Shown: positions 8,501 to 16,795 of the stretch, piece after piece
Layout: every line of letters begins with the position of its first letter
Numbering within the stretch: the first letter of the stretch is position 1
DNA from: Agrobacterium tumefaciens
Lineage (GTDB): Bacteria > Pseudomonadota > Alphaproteobacteria > Rhizobiales > Rhizobiaceae
Length of the DNA: 64,000 nucleotides
Reading direction: 5' to 3'
Assembly: GCF_013337285.1 (NCBI RefSeq)
Contig: NZ_SUPW01000006.1
Coordinates: 266,773-330,772 of the forward strand
Program-made: the position numbers and the translations under genes
Notes under the pieces: generated by a model
The model's input: the letters and a program-made list of their open reading frames with translations, nothing else
Told to the model about the DNA's origin: nothing
Database searches by the model: none

Positions 8501-10024
8501 GACCGGCTGCGCTATCTGCTGACCAATTGCCGCCCGGCCATCATCGTTGCCCGCAGCGTTCCGCAGGGCTTCGAGGCCGTCGATCCGGCGGTGCTTCTCG
8601 CCACGCCCGCACCGGCGGGAACGCCTGTTGCCCTGGCGGAACTGGCGGCGCTGTCCCGCAGCGAAGCGCCAGCTTATTATCTCTACACGTCAGGCACCAC
8701 CGGCAAGCCGAAATGCGTCGTGCTTTCCAACCGCGCCACCGCCAATGTCATCGGCAGCACGCTTGCTGAATGGGCGGTGACGGAAAAAGACGTGTTCATT
8801 TCGGTCACGCCGCTGCACCACGATATGTCGGTCTTCGATGTTTTCGGCGCGCTGGTCGCAGGCGCGACTCTGGTGCTGCCGGAACCCGGCGAAGAAAAGG
8901 ATGCGGTGCGCTGGAACGAATTGGTGGCCGAATATGGCGTGACGCTCTGGTGCTCGGTGCCGGCCATCCTTGAAATGCTGCTGTCCTGCCGCCGTGGCGA
9001 CCAGCTTGCTTCACTCCGGCTCGTGGCGCAGGGCGGCGATTACATCAAGCCTGTCATCATCGAAGAGTTGCGCCGGCTGAAGCCCGATCTGCGGCTGATA
9101 TCGCTCGGCGGCCCGACTGAAACGACGATCTGGAGTATCTGGCACGAGATCGTTGCGGAGGATGTCGCGGCCATCCCCTATGGCCATCCCCTGCCAGCCA
9201 ATCGTTATTTCATCCTCAACGATCAGGGCCAGCATTGCCCGGCCGGTGTCGTCGGCCGCATCCATACGGTCGGCGTGAATGTGGCGATCGGTTATCTGGA
9301 GGACGGCGCCATCACCCAGACGGATTTCGTCACGGTGACTGATCCCGAAGGCAAGCCGGTGCGCACCTTCCGTACCGGCGACCGGGGGCGCTACCGGCCG
9401 GATGGCAAGATCATGTTTGCAAGCCGGGTCAATGGCTACGTCAAGGTGCGCGGTGTGCGCGTCTCGCTGCCGGATGTGGAAAACGAACTCATCCGCCATC
9501 CCGCCATCCAGCGGGTGCTGGTGGTGGATTATGGCGTCGAGCAAAAGGGCGAGGCCGCCATTGGCGTGCTTTATGTCACCGCGCCCGGCCTTGAACTCTC
9601 CAGCGCTGATCTGCGCAATTTCGCCCGCAGCCATCTGCCGGAATCGCATGTGCCTGGCCGGTTCCTCAAGGTTGATGATCTGCCGCTTTCGGCCAATGGC
9701 AAGCCGGATCGCCGCCGGGCGCGGGAGTTGCTGATGGCGGCGGCAGGCGGTGTGGAACCGGTAAAAATCTCCGTACCTGCGGTTACCGCCGTTGATCAGG
9801 GCGACCGCCGGGTGCTGGATATCTATCTCGGTGTGCTGGGCAAAAAATCGGCGATGGTGGATGCAGGCAGCGACCTGCTCGCGCTTGGCCTCCTGCCATC
9901 GCATCTGAAGGCCGTTTCGGCAGAAATCCGCACCGCCTTCGGCGTTGAACTGACGCCGCAGCAGCTTCTGCGGTGCCGCAACGCCAGGCAGGTGACTTCG
10001 CTTCTGGCTGCGAAGGCGGCGTGA
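5567..10024 (+). CDS. NRPS, Cy-Cy-A with carrier-like tail (first half of a split VibF)
   Basis: A 1485-residue siderophore synthetase. Domain order as read: cyclization domain 1 (about 1-450) with the DxxxxDxxS motif at Asp133, Asp138 and Ser141; cyclization domain 2 (from about 457) with D593-xxxx-D598 but Ala601 in place of the serine; an adenylation domain (about 900-1400) with YTSGTTGKPK near 1039, GGPTETTIW, and the A10 motif LPLSANGKPDRRR; and a tail (about 1410-1485) that looks like a carrier domain but has GLLPSHL (Pro1444-Ser1445) where GG(H/D)S is expected. Vibrio VibF has the order Cy-Cy-A-C-PCP-C in one chain; here the last three domains are encoded at 11575-14400. By analogy it selects threonine (or a relative) and forms a DHB-oxazoline. 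The start at 5567 is chosen by homology; ATGs at 5531 and 5540 overlap the TGA-N9-TCA box. Confidence 0.88.
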   Translation: MLNLTPMQVAYWVGREADGILGKVTPHLYLEFEGRAFDVEKLVVAVEKLCRRHPMLSLRIDAEGRQSVDPLGRPLRLDVENLTALDSEALAHRLEAKRRDWSHRQTDLRIASPAAISLSLLPQGRSRLHVDTDMLAVDPASVRIVMEELARLYEEGEGKDETSLSGEAAPSFFDWAERLASDRDQRTLRDRDRSWWRQHIADIPDAPPLPFLPENATRAVHTDRFATTLSAAERGSLEQAARRCSVTTSALLLGVFAVALSQATQAQKFRLSVPAFWRAPLVEGVDGIVGEFSNVLVLGVDIRPNESLEALLRRLFNEMNDLLAHQAYPGVSVMRDLSRLRGGLQTSPIVFTAGVDLAGGELFSEKVGRVFGQMVHTVSQGPGVALDAQVAAVDGGLLINWDVRLDALPERWLRVLFDTYTALLRQLAASPDLISANAERFGAQVSKATAETKGKLMERPLSPLQQAYLLGRGTHLPLSGVAMQEFREYRGSIDPALLQSRLATMVKRHESLRTRIDERRLLQVVSDELKINLDIVDLSALSPTEAEARMDAVRRDFSHAHFDLAASPWQVTVFRLPAREATADRVVAFLRFDALILDGRAIASLAAELFDGVLPLETATVAATPQADIAAARAEDAAYWADKLKDAEVPLQLPWKAALETISVSRYSRQSLTVEKQRFAAFSRIGAKERLFKNSALTAVILDVLSLWLNEGALVVGIPVAPQVEGAFANRSSFIAVKWDGAKGEFAERAAGLQTDVLEGLNHLAFSGIDLNRVLLNANAGGLALPVVITNGLTWPTLSPESAMRWTDGLTQTPQVALDFRFSQNPQGDLVLDIDYAEEAIDAAMVGNILAAIERTIAAITDNGAYAFNACDIVDLSHYRLNSDERSFVCPPFLERIAAHLFEGDPSRTALVSGKRRISYGELGEIMAGAIAGFKARGIGRGDVVAVCLPRSPEHTAITLAAALMGAIWVPVDAGSPEDRLRYLLTNCRPAIIVARSVPQGFEAVDPAVLLATPAPAGTPVALAELAALSRSEAPAYYLYTSGTTGKPKCVVLSNRATANVIGSTLAEWAVTEKDVFISVTPLHHDMSVFDVFGALVAGATLVLPEPGEEKDAVRWNELVAEYGVTLWCSVPAILEMLLSCRRGDQLASLRLVAQGGDYIKPVIIEELRRLKPDLRLISLGGPTETTIWSIWHEIVAEDVAAIPYGHPLPANRYFILNDQGQHCPAGVVGRIHTVGVNVAIGYLEDGAITQTDFVTVTDPEGKPVRTFRTGDRGRYRPDGKIMFASRVNGYVKVRGVRVSLPDVENELIRHPAIQRVLVVDYGVEQKGEAAIGVLYVTAPGLELSSADLRNFARSHLPESHVPGRFLKVDDLPLSANGKPDRRRARELLMAAAGGVEPVKISVPAVTAVDQGDRRVLDIYLGVLGKKSAMVDAGSDLLALGLLPSHLKAVSAEIRTAFGVELTPQQLLRCRNARQVTSLLAAKAA

Positions 10025-10077
10025 TCCCAACCATTTCGGGCGGTGTCCCACAACAGGAATAGTTCAAGGAAAAACAG

Positions 10078-11424
10078 ATGGCGCATATCGATCCTGCCGG
10101 CGGCTGGCTTCCACTGACCCAGCCGCAACTCGATTTCTGGGAGGAGTTTTCCTTCCATCCCGAAGAGCCGGTTTCCACCGTCGCCCACTACATCGATCTT
10201 TCCGGTGCGGTGAACGAAAGCGCGCTGCTTCAGGCGATCACCCGCACGGTGCGCGAGTCCGAGGTTCTGTCGATCCGTTTTCGTATCGGTGAGGATGGCG
10301 AGACGCCGCAGCAATGCTGCGATGCCGGCCATGCCCCGGTGGTGGCGCTTGTCGATCTCCGCACGGACCCGGCGCCCTTTGAAGAGGCGCTGCGGCGCAT
10401 GAACGCCGATGTGGAGGCGAGGCTGGATCTCAGAACCGACAGGCTTTCCGCGCAGCTGCTCTACCGTATCGCCGATGATCGTTATCTCTGGTACATCCGC
10501 GCCCATCACATTGTCGTTGATGGCTATGGGCTGACGCTGGTGGAGCAGCGTTGCGGCCAGCTTTACGGGCATTATTGCGGCAAGGGCGAAGCGGGACCGG
10601 ATTTCCATCCCTTCGCCAGTTTCCTCGCCGAAGAGGATGCCTACAGGCAGAGCCGGCGTTTCGAAAAGGACCGCGATTTCTGGACGGACTATCTCGTCGC
10701 ATCCGCCGATCTGCCCGTGCTGGACAAGGATTGCGAGGATTACGGCGGCGGCGGCCTGCACGCCGATGCGGCCTTGCCGCCGGGTTTCAGCATGCGGTTA
10801 CAGCAGATAGCCGGCCGTCTGGAAATCGGATGGCCTGATCTTCTGGTACTGCTGTCCGGTCTTTATCTGCACCGGGTCCTGCCGCGTCCGGACCGTGATG
10901 TGCTCACCCTGTGGCTGCCTTTCATGAGCCGCTGGGGCAGCGTCGGTGCGCATATGCCGGCGATGCTCGTCAATATCCTGCCCTTCCACCTCACGATCGA
11001 GCCGCAGGAAAGCGTCGGCGCATTTCTGGCGCGCAATGCCGCTAATCTGCGCCGCCAGCGTCTGCATGGCCGCTACCGCATCGAGCAGATTGCCGCCGAC
11101 CGGGAAATCTCGAAGGGCCGGCGCTTTTTCTTCTCGCCGCTCATCAATGTCCTGCCCTTCAGCGCGCCGGTCTTTGCCGGTCTTGCTGTTTCCCGGCACA
11201 TTCTTGCCAATGGTCCCGGCGACGGCTTCAACCTCACCTTCCGTGGCGAAGATGACGGCAGCGACCTGAACCTGCATATCGATGCGGATTCCGCACTGAC
11301 GCAAGCGGAGGATTTCGCCCGTTATCGCGAGGAACTGCCATTGTTCCTCGATGCCATGTTGCAAGGGGAGGTGTTGACGCTCGCGGCGGAAGAGGCGTCT
11401 TCGAGCGTCCGTCTGGCGGTTTAA
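10078..11424 (+). CDS. Free-standing condensation enzyme (VibH type)
   Basis: A 448-residue single condensation domain, close to the roughly 440 residues of Vibrio VibH, which joins DHB from its carrier protein to a free polyamine (norspermidine in Vibrio; spermidine would be expected for agrobactin). The catalytic motif HHIVVDG is intact at His143-His144 and Asp148-Gly149. There is no carrier or adenylation domain. It starts 53 bases after the NRPS stop with a weak AAGGA site upstream, so it is very likely in the same operon, and it ends at a strong bidirectional terminator. The polyamine identity is inference from the siderophore type. Confidence 0.85.
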   Translation: MAHIDPAGGWLPLTQPQLDFWEEFSFHPEEPVSTVAHYIDLSGAVNESALLQAITRTVRESEVLSIRFRIGEDGETPQQCCDAGHAPVVALVDLRTDPAPFEEALRRMNADVEARLDLRTDRLSAQLLYRIADDRYLWYIRAHHIVVDGYGLTLVEQRCGQLYGHYCGKGEAGPDFHPFASFLAEEDAYRQSRRFEKDRDFWTDYLVASADLPVLDKDCEDYGGGGLHADAALPPGFSMRLQQIAGRLEIGWPDLLVLLSGLYLHRVLPRPDRDVLTLWLPFMSRWGSVGAHMPAMLVNILPFHLTIEPQESVGAFLARNAANLRRQRLHGRYRIEQIAADREISKGRRFFFSPLINVLPFSAPVFAGLAVSRHILANGPGDGFNLTFRGEDDGSDLNLHIDADSALTQAEDFARYREELPLFLDAMLQGEVLTLAAEEASSSVRLAV

Positions 11425-11524
11425 GCGACTGATCTCCGCCCTGCCGGATTTGATCCGGTGTGTCGACGCGTGGATGCCGAGGCTGTGACGATACTTTCGC
11501 ATCAGCAGTCATAAGCAAAAAAAT

Positions 11525-11555
11525 AACCCGGCCTCGCAACGCGAAGCCGGGTTTT
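11525..11555. terminator. Bidirectional rho-independent terminator
   Basis: AACCCGGC at 11525-11532 pairs with GCCGGGTT at 11546-11553, with an inner TCGC/GCGA stem and a 3-base loop. It is followed by TTTT on the plus side and a run of Ts (plus-strand A-run at 11517-11523) on the minus side. It lies between the convergent ends of the VibH-like gene and the C-PCP-C gene and can stop both. Confidence 0.85.
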
Positions 11556-11574
11556 CCATTTGCCTTTGTGCGTT

Positions 11575-14400
11575 TCAGGCGAGCGTTGTTAGCACCTTGC
11601 TCGAAGCGCCGGCTTCGGCAAAGCGGCTGAAGACGCCGCTGGTGGTGTTGCGCAGCCGCTCGACGTCGTTGGGTCCGTAACGGTCGGAGCGGTAGCTCAT
11701 CAGCACGCGGATAGAGCGTTCACCGCCGATCATTTCTTCCATCACCTCGAATTGCAGCCCCAGCATGGATTCGTGTTTGTCGGGATCGACCTGGCGAAAC
11801 TCTACCGGTTTGCCATCTGGTCCGGCAAGCGTGCCATTCAGCTTGTTCCTGGCGTGAATCTGGATGAAGACCTCGAAGAGATGGTCGCGGCCCGGTGTCA
11901 TGCCCAGCGCTTCCTCAACGAGATCGATCGGGATTTCGCTGTGTTCCAGTGAGCCGTTGATGGTGTTCTTCACCGAGGAAATCAGCTCGCCAATAGTCAT
12001 GTTCTCGCCGAAGCGCACGCGATGGGCGACGACCGTGGTGAAATAGCCGATGGTGTCGAAATATCCGCTATCCGTACGGCCCGAAGCCGAGGTGCCGACC
12101 ACGAGATCGGTCAAGCCACCCAGGTGACGCAGCGATGCGGCGATTGCCGCATAAACCACGTTGAACAGCGAGGCGCTGTTCTGTTTGGCAATGGCGTAAA
12201 GCCCATCGCTGACGTGCTTCTCAAGCTTGAATTCGACCCAGCCGCCCGCCGGTGCTTCGTCCTGCGATGCCTCGTGCGGCGCGCTATCCTGTCCGTTGAG
12301 GGCAAGGCCCTTCGGCGCATCCCGCAACATATCGGTCCAATAGGCAAGGTGGCCGGTATTGACGCCTGAGGCGACCTGTTTTCTGGCAAATTCATGGAAG
12401 GGGGCAGGGTTGGTTGCAAAGACCGGGGCCTTGCCCGCCGCCCTTGCCCTATAGGCCTCGCTCAGTTCGTCCATCATCAGGTTCACCGACCATTCGTCCA
12501 GGACGATGTGGTGGAAGAGGAAGGACAGCACCTGCCTGCCGGTCTGCGCATCCCGCAGGAAACGCAGTCGTATTGGTAACTCACGCGCAAGATCGAAGCG
12601 CCAGCCGGCTTCCGCATGCCGGTCCACGCCTTCACTTTCTTCGCTGGTCCAGAACCATTTGTAGCCGGGCAGATCATGCATCGGCAGGATCTTCTGCAGC
12701 ACCGTGTCGTTCTCTACGTAAAAATGGGTCCGCAGGCCGGGATGGCGCTCGATGATGTCGAGGAAGGCGCATTCGAAAGCGTTTTCATCGACGGGATCGA
12801 GAAAATCGAGCGCGAAGGGGATGTTGAATATGTCGCCGAAACCAAAGGCGGCATAGGCCTTCCAGAGCGACATCTGCGCCAGCGAAAGCGGCGCGATCAG
12901 TGAGCCGGTTTCCGTCGCTTCCGCATGTGCGGGCGCTGCAGTTTCGAGGCGGGTCGCCTGGGTGGCGAGCGCGGCGGCGGTTGGATAGCTGAACAGGTCG
13001 TTGAAACGCGACTCGATGCCGTGATTGCTGAGCAGACGTCCGATGATGCGGGTGGCAATCAACGAATGACCGCCGAAATCGAAGAAATCATCGTCCGGTC
13101 CCATATCGGGTGAGGCAAGCGCCTCGCGGAATTCGGCAAGGATGATCGCGGCGGTGGCGTCATCGCCAAAGCGGGCGGATAGGAGAGCCGGCTGCTCCTG
13201 TGCTGCGGAGGCATTTTGAGGTGCGATGCCGGAAAAATCCGCGCCGCCTTCGAGATGGCTGACGAAACGCTCCAGCAGGAAGGCCGTCGCATGCAGCGAC
13301 ATTTCCTTGCCGCCCGTCAGTTCGAGACGGATGTCGCCAGCGGCTGTCGGGCCGGCGGCAAGGGTGAGGCCAAGACCGGATTGCAGGGAGGGCAGGAGCA
13401 GGGGTTCGAACTGGAGGCCATGCTCCGATACGGGCTGAACAGGTGCCGCCAGCGCATGCAGCGTGAAGGTGGTGGCCTCGTCATCATTGCCGTTTCGCTG
13501 TTCCAGTCCCGCCAGTACGGCTTTTTCAGCCTGTTCGGGCGATTGGTGACGCGAGATCGATATCCGTGATGCAGCCTCCGCTGAAGGTGGCGTAGCGGCA
13601 TCAGATTGCAGGCGGAGCGTCACGGTTTCGGGACCGTCGCCTGCTGCGAGGAACAGGGCGAAACGCGCACCGGCACGCGCCAGAAGCGCATTCGTCGCGG
13701 TAGAACTGTTGAGGCCGAGCAGGGTGGTGGGAAGATCGACGCCGTGGCTGTGGCTTGCCGGCCTCTCCAGCCTGTTTTGCCGCAACGCCACGACGGCTGA
13801 GCCGGAGGCCGGGCGCTGCAGCCAGCCGAGTGGAAGCGGGTTGATACCGCCATCTTCGACCTTGCGAGCGGAAAGCGGTTTCGGTGTCTCACCGGCATAG
13901 GCGGCGGAAATGCCATCCAGCAATATCTTTGGTGAAAGGACTTCGCCGAGCAGACCATGGACCAGAAAGGCCAGCAGGATTTCCCCTTCATTCAACAGCA
14001 CCACCGCCTGGAAGGATGGGTCGGTTTCGGCGTCGAAGGGCCTTGCCTGAAGGTCGTGCAGAAGGGCGAGGGCTTCCGCTGACGATCGCACCTGCAGCAA
14101 TTGCACATCGGATGCGGACAGCGCTTCGATGCTTTTTGAAAGGGCGCCATCCTCTCCGAAGGTAAAGCGTGCGCGAAGCTCAGGCCAGGCTTCGCCAATC
14201 GTCTTCAGCGCTGCGGTCAGGCGCAACAGGTCGCATTCTTCACCGATGCGGTAGGCGAGAAGATGCCGGAAGACCTGATCGGGCTCCTGAAACTGCTTGA
14301 ACCAGATCCGCTCTTCATATTGGCTCGGCGGTGCTGCATCGCCTCTGTCGAAGCTTTGTTCGATGCGACGTGCGAGCATACGCGTATTGTCTGCTGCCAT
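11575..14400 (-). CDS. NRPS, C-PCP-C (second half of a split VibF)
   Basis: A 941-residue protein with three domains. The N-terminal condensation-like domain (about 1-400) is degenerate: where HHxxxDG is expected, near residue 145, it reads VHGLLGE, so it is probably inactive. A carrier domain follows with an intact FGGHSL motif (Ser446). The C-terminal condensation domain (about 485-930) has an intact HHIVLDEW (His630-His631, Asp635). This equals the C1-PCP-C2 part of VibF; there, C1 is also regarded as non-essential (from memory). It should receive the DHB-amino-acid product and release it onto the polyamine. The start at 14400 has AAGGAGAGG just upstream; longer frames to 14439 lack such a site. 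It is the third gene after the reductase and the aryl carrier protein. Confidence 0.87.
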   Translation of the reverse strand: MAADNTRMLARRIEQSFDRGDAAPPSQYEERIWFKQFQEPDQVFRHLLAYRIGEECDLLRLTAALKTIGEAWPELRARFTFGEDGALSKSIEALSASDVQLLQVRSSAEALALLHDLQARPFDAETDPSFQAVVLLNEGEILLAFLVHGLLGEVLSPKILLDGISAAYAGETPKPLSARKVEDGGINPLPLGWLQRPASGSAVVALRQNRLERPASHSHGVDLPTTLLGLNSSTATNALLARAGARFALFLAAGDGPETVTLRLQSDAATPPSAEAASRISISRHQSPEQAEKAVLAGLEQRNGNDDEATTFTLHALAAPVQPVSEHGLQFEPLLLPSLQSGLGLTLAAGPTAAGDIRLELTGGKEMSLHATAFLLERFVSHLEGGADFSGIAPQNASAAQEQPALLSARFGDDATAAIILAEFREALASPDMGPDDDFFDFGGHSLIATRIIGRLLSNHGIESRFNDLFSYPTAAALATQATRLETAAPAHAEATETGSLIAPLSLAQMSLWKAYAAFGFGDIFNIPFALDFLDPVDENAFECAFLDIIERHPGLRTHFYVENDTVLQKILPMHDLPGYKWFWTSEESEGVDRHAEAGWRFDLARELPIRLRFLRDAQTGRQVLSFLFHHIVLDEWSVNLMMDELSEAYRARAAGKAPVFATNPAPFHEFARKQVASGVNTGHLAYWTDMLRDAPKGLALNGQDSAPHEASQDEAPAGGWVEFKLEKHVSDGLYAIAKQNSASLFNVVYAAIAASLRHLGGLTDLVVGTSASGRTDSGYFDTIGYFTTVVAHRVRFGENMTIGELISSVKNTINGSLEHSEIPIDLVEEALGMTPGRDHLFEVFIQIHARNKLNGTLAGPDGKPVEFRQVDPDKHESMLGLQFEVMEEMIGGERSIRVLMSYRSDRYGPNDVERLRNTTSGVFSRFAEAGASSKVLTTLA

Positions 14401-14472
14401 GGTCCTCTCCTTCATATTCCGGGAAATGTTCAGGGACATCGCGCCAGGCGCGAAAAATCCTGTTGGCGGGGA

Positions 14473-14751
14473 TCAGTCTCCCACGCGCGCCCGTTCGATC
14501 AGCGCCTGCCAGGCGGCAAGCGTGGGCTGGCGGGCCAGATCGTCATAGTCGAGACGCGTTCCGGCAAGCCGCGAAAGCGGCGGGATGAGGCGCATGAGGG
14601 CAAGCGAATGAAGCCCGTGGCCGAACAGGTTGTCCCCCGGTTCGATCTCGCGCACCTCATCCTCCAGAACCCCGGCAAGAAGGGCCTTGAGGTCCGTCAG
14701 CATCGTTCCCGCCTCCAGCATGGCATCCGCCGCGACCGCCGGTTCATTCAT
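14473..14751 (-). CDS. Small stand-alone aryl carrier protein
   Basis: A 92-residue carrier protein with the phosphopantetheine attachment site in FGHGLHSLALM (Ser49). Its C-terminal part (LARQPTLAAWQALIERAR) closely resembles the end of the EntB aryl carrier domain at 1695-2564, which suggests an EntB-type carrier rather than a peptidyl carrier. It overlaps the reductase gene by 8 bases and precedes the C-PCP-C gene. It would provide a second DHB-loaded carrier, which VibB/VibF systems do not need; its exact partner is unknown. Downstream ATGs (for example at codon 11 or 17) are possible alternative starts. Confidence 0.75.
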   Translation of the reverse strand: MNEPAVAADAMLEAGTMLTDLKALLAGVLEDEVREIEPGDNLFGHGLHSLALMRLIPPLSRLAGTRLDYDDLARQPTLAAWQALIERARVGD

Positions 14752-15583
14752 CGAAATGATCGTGAACGCCGCTGGCGCCCCGCCGCCAGTAACCGGAGGC
14801 GCGCGTCCATTTGGGGTTTGCGCCGAATTCTTCGATCAGGAGGGTGCGTACCTCCTTTGCGGTCTTCGATTCGCAGGCGACCCAGCTGGAGAAATCGCCT
14901 TTCGGCAGCTCAAGCTTGCGCAGCGCGCCCGTCAATGCGTCGTGATCGGTTCCGCTTGCGGTGTTTTGCGTCACCCAGACGATCGAAGCATCAGCCTTTG
15001 TGGCGATGTCCAGACGATCCGCATCCGTCTCGACCTCTATCAGCGCCACGGCCCGTGTGCCTTCCGGCATTTCTTCGAGCCGCCGCGCCAGCGCCGGAAG
15101 GCCGGTATCGTCGGCGATCAGCAAATGCCAGTCATAGGTGAAGGGAACGGTGAAAGAGCCGCGTGGACCGGCGATCCACGCCCGGTCGCCCACTTTGGCG
15201 GCTTTCGCCCAGTTGCTGGCGGGGCCGTCATGATGGGTGGCGAAATCGATGGCGAGTTCGCCTTTCTCTGCATCGAAGCTGCGCGGCGTATAATCGCGCG
15301 CCAGCGGGCGCGGCGCGCCTTCCGGGAATTCAAGGCCGTTCGGGCCGATCACCGGCAGGTTCGGCTCGGTTTCGCCGGGAAGCGGGAAGAACATCTTGAC
15401 GTGGTCGTCAAAACCGAGGCTCGCAAAGCCCTCCAGTTCCGCTCCGGTGAGGACGATGCGCACCATGGACCGGCTGAGCTGTTCCACCCGCGCAACATCA
15501 AGGCAGCGCAGCTTGACGGCGTGGCGATGACGTTTCGGAGTACGGTCCGGAACGGCGGTTTCAATGCTGTCGGTTATGCTCAT
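14744..15583 (-). CDS. Siderophore-interacting protein, FAD-dependent ferric reductase (ViuB/SIP family)
   Basis: A 279-residue cytoplasmic flavoprotein expected to reduce the imported ferric siderophore and release iron. Family features visible: an N-terminal FAD-binding barrel with RDYTPRSFD (about residues 95-103), a pterin/NAD-like region with LIADDTGLPAL, and the C-terminal WVACESKTAKEVR and ASGYWRRG motifs typical of ViuB/YqjH proteins. It leads the operon reductase, aryl carrier, C-PCP-C NRPS. The 235 bases upstream (15584-15818) contain no TGA-N9-TCA box that I can find, so iron control of this operon is not evident from sequence. Confidence 0.88.
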   Translation of the reverse strand: MSITDSIETAVPDRTPKRHRHAVKLRCLDVARVEQLSRSMVRIVLTGAELEGFASLGFDDHVKMFFPLPGETEPNLPVIGPNGLEFPEGAPRPLARDYTPRSFDAEKGELAIDFATHHDGPASNWAKAAKVGDRAWIAGPRGSFTVPFTYDWHLLIADDTGLPALARRLEEMPEGTRAVALIEVETDADRLDIATKADASIVWVTQNTASGTDHDALTGALRKLELPKGDFSSWVACESKTAKEVRTLLIEEFGANPKWTRASGYWRRGASGVHDHFDE

Positions 15584-15818
15584 GCTGTTGTCTTTCGTGG
15601 GATGTTGCCGACGGGTTCGGCAGTCTCGCTGTCCCGGATCGGCGTGCGGGATGATCGCTAGTCGGAAGTGTCATCCGGTGCGATAATCCGGCATCGTTGC
15701 GTCAAGATGTGCAAACCATAACAGGCGCTTCCGACCGTCGCAATATAACTTTACACAAAAACTCAAGTTTATGACCGACGCATGAAATACGCGCCGGTAC
15801 GCGCCGTTTTCGAGAAAA

Positions 15819-16772
15819 TCAGGGACGGCCCGCCCAGCCTTCCACCGCGTCCAGCGTGTGCAGGGCGCTGGGAATGGAAGGCGTCGTGACCCTGGTGGAA
15901 TCGAGGAACACGATCCTGCCTTCGCGGGCCGGTTTCACGAAACGTTCCCAGCCGGGAATGATCTTTTCCAGTGCCGCGCGCGTTCCATCCTCGCCGCGGG
16001 CAGGGCTGTTATAGCTGTTCATCACCACCAGCAGATCAGGATTGAGCTTGCCGAAAGCCTCGGCGCTCAGCGGCATGGTAAGGGTGGAGCCAAGCCCGCC
16101 GGAAGAGGCGGCGTTGTCGATTTTCAATCGGGCATAACCCAGATCCTCCAGTGCCTGCACTGCGCCGGACATGTCGCCGACAGCATTGATCTGGTCGGTC
16201 AGCAGGATCGCCAGATAGGTCTTGCCTTTGACATCTTCGCCCAGCGTCTTTTTGACGGCGGCAAGTTTGGTGTCATAGGCCTTCCGGCGTTCGGCGAAAG
16301 CGTCGCTCCGACCCACGAGACCGGCAAGATTTTCTTCCACGTTGAAACCATAGGCATGGCCAGTGCTGACCTTTTGCAGATAGACGGGGGCTATGGTGGA
16401 AAGCTGCTCGGCCTTGCCGCCATCCATTTCCGTTGCCACGATCAGGTCCGGTTGCAGCGCCCGCAGCTTTTCGAGATCAATCTGGCCGACTGCGCCAAAA
16501 CCTTTGGGTTTCGTACGGCCTTCGCCAAGAACGGTATCGATAAAATCGACGGCGGTGGCGAATTTGCCGTCGCTATTGCGACCATAGGCGCCGACCACAT
16601 TGGCGCCGAGATCCATCAGCGGCACACCCAGGAGCGGTTCATGCATGACGACGATGCGTTGCGGTTTCTCCGGAACGGAGACGGTGCGGCCGGCAGCATC
16701 GGTCACGCTGCGCTCGGCGGCAAGGCTTGTTCCAGCGGCCAAAAAGGCGGCGAGTAGGATGGCAATTCGCAT
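15819..16772 (-). CDS. Ferric-siderophore ABC transporter, periplasmic binding protein
   Basis: A 317-residue binding protein of the iron-siderophore/vitamin B12 (BtuF/FepB-like) class. The N-terminus is a clear signal peptide (AILLAAFLAAG, likely cut near LAA-ER at 19-20). It is followed by VTDAAGRTVSVPEKPQRIVVM, the usual opening of this family, here split between residues 23 and about 43. The start at 16772 is chosen because AAGGGA lies eight bases upstream; the longer frame to 16799 has none. It is the last gene of the uptake operon, 23 bases after the second permease, and should pick up the ferric catecholate in the periplasm. Confidence 0.88.
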   Translation of the reverse strand: MRIAILLAAFLAAGTSLAAERSVTDAAGRTVSVPEKPQRIVVMHEPLLGVPLMDLGANVVGAYGRNSDGKFATAVDFIDTVLGEGRTKPKGFGAVGQIDLEKLRALQPDLIVATEMDGGKAEQLSTIAPVYLQKVSTGHAYGFNVEENLAGLVGRSDAFAERRKAYDTKLAAVKKTLGEDVKGKTYLAILLTDQINAVGDMSGAVQALEDLGYARLKIDNAASSGGLGSTLTMPLSAEAFGKLNPDLLVVMNSYNSPARGEDGTRAALEKIIPGWERFVKPAREGRIVFLDSTRVTTPSIPSALHTLDAVEGWAGRP

Positions 16773-16795
16773 GGCATTCCCTTTATTCAGTTCAT

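Noticed and set aside
15584..15818. Iron box upstream of the reductase/NRPS operon
   Set aside because: I scanned for TGA-N9-TCA and ICE-like palindromes and found none, so I do not claim direct RirA or Irr control of this operon.
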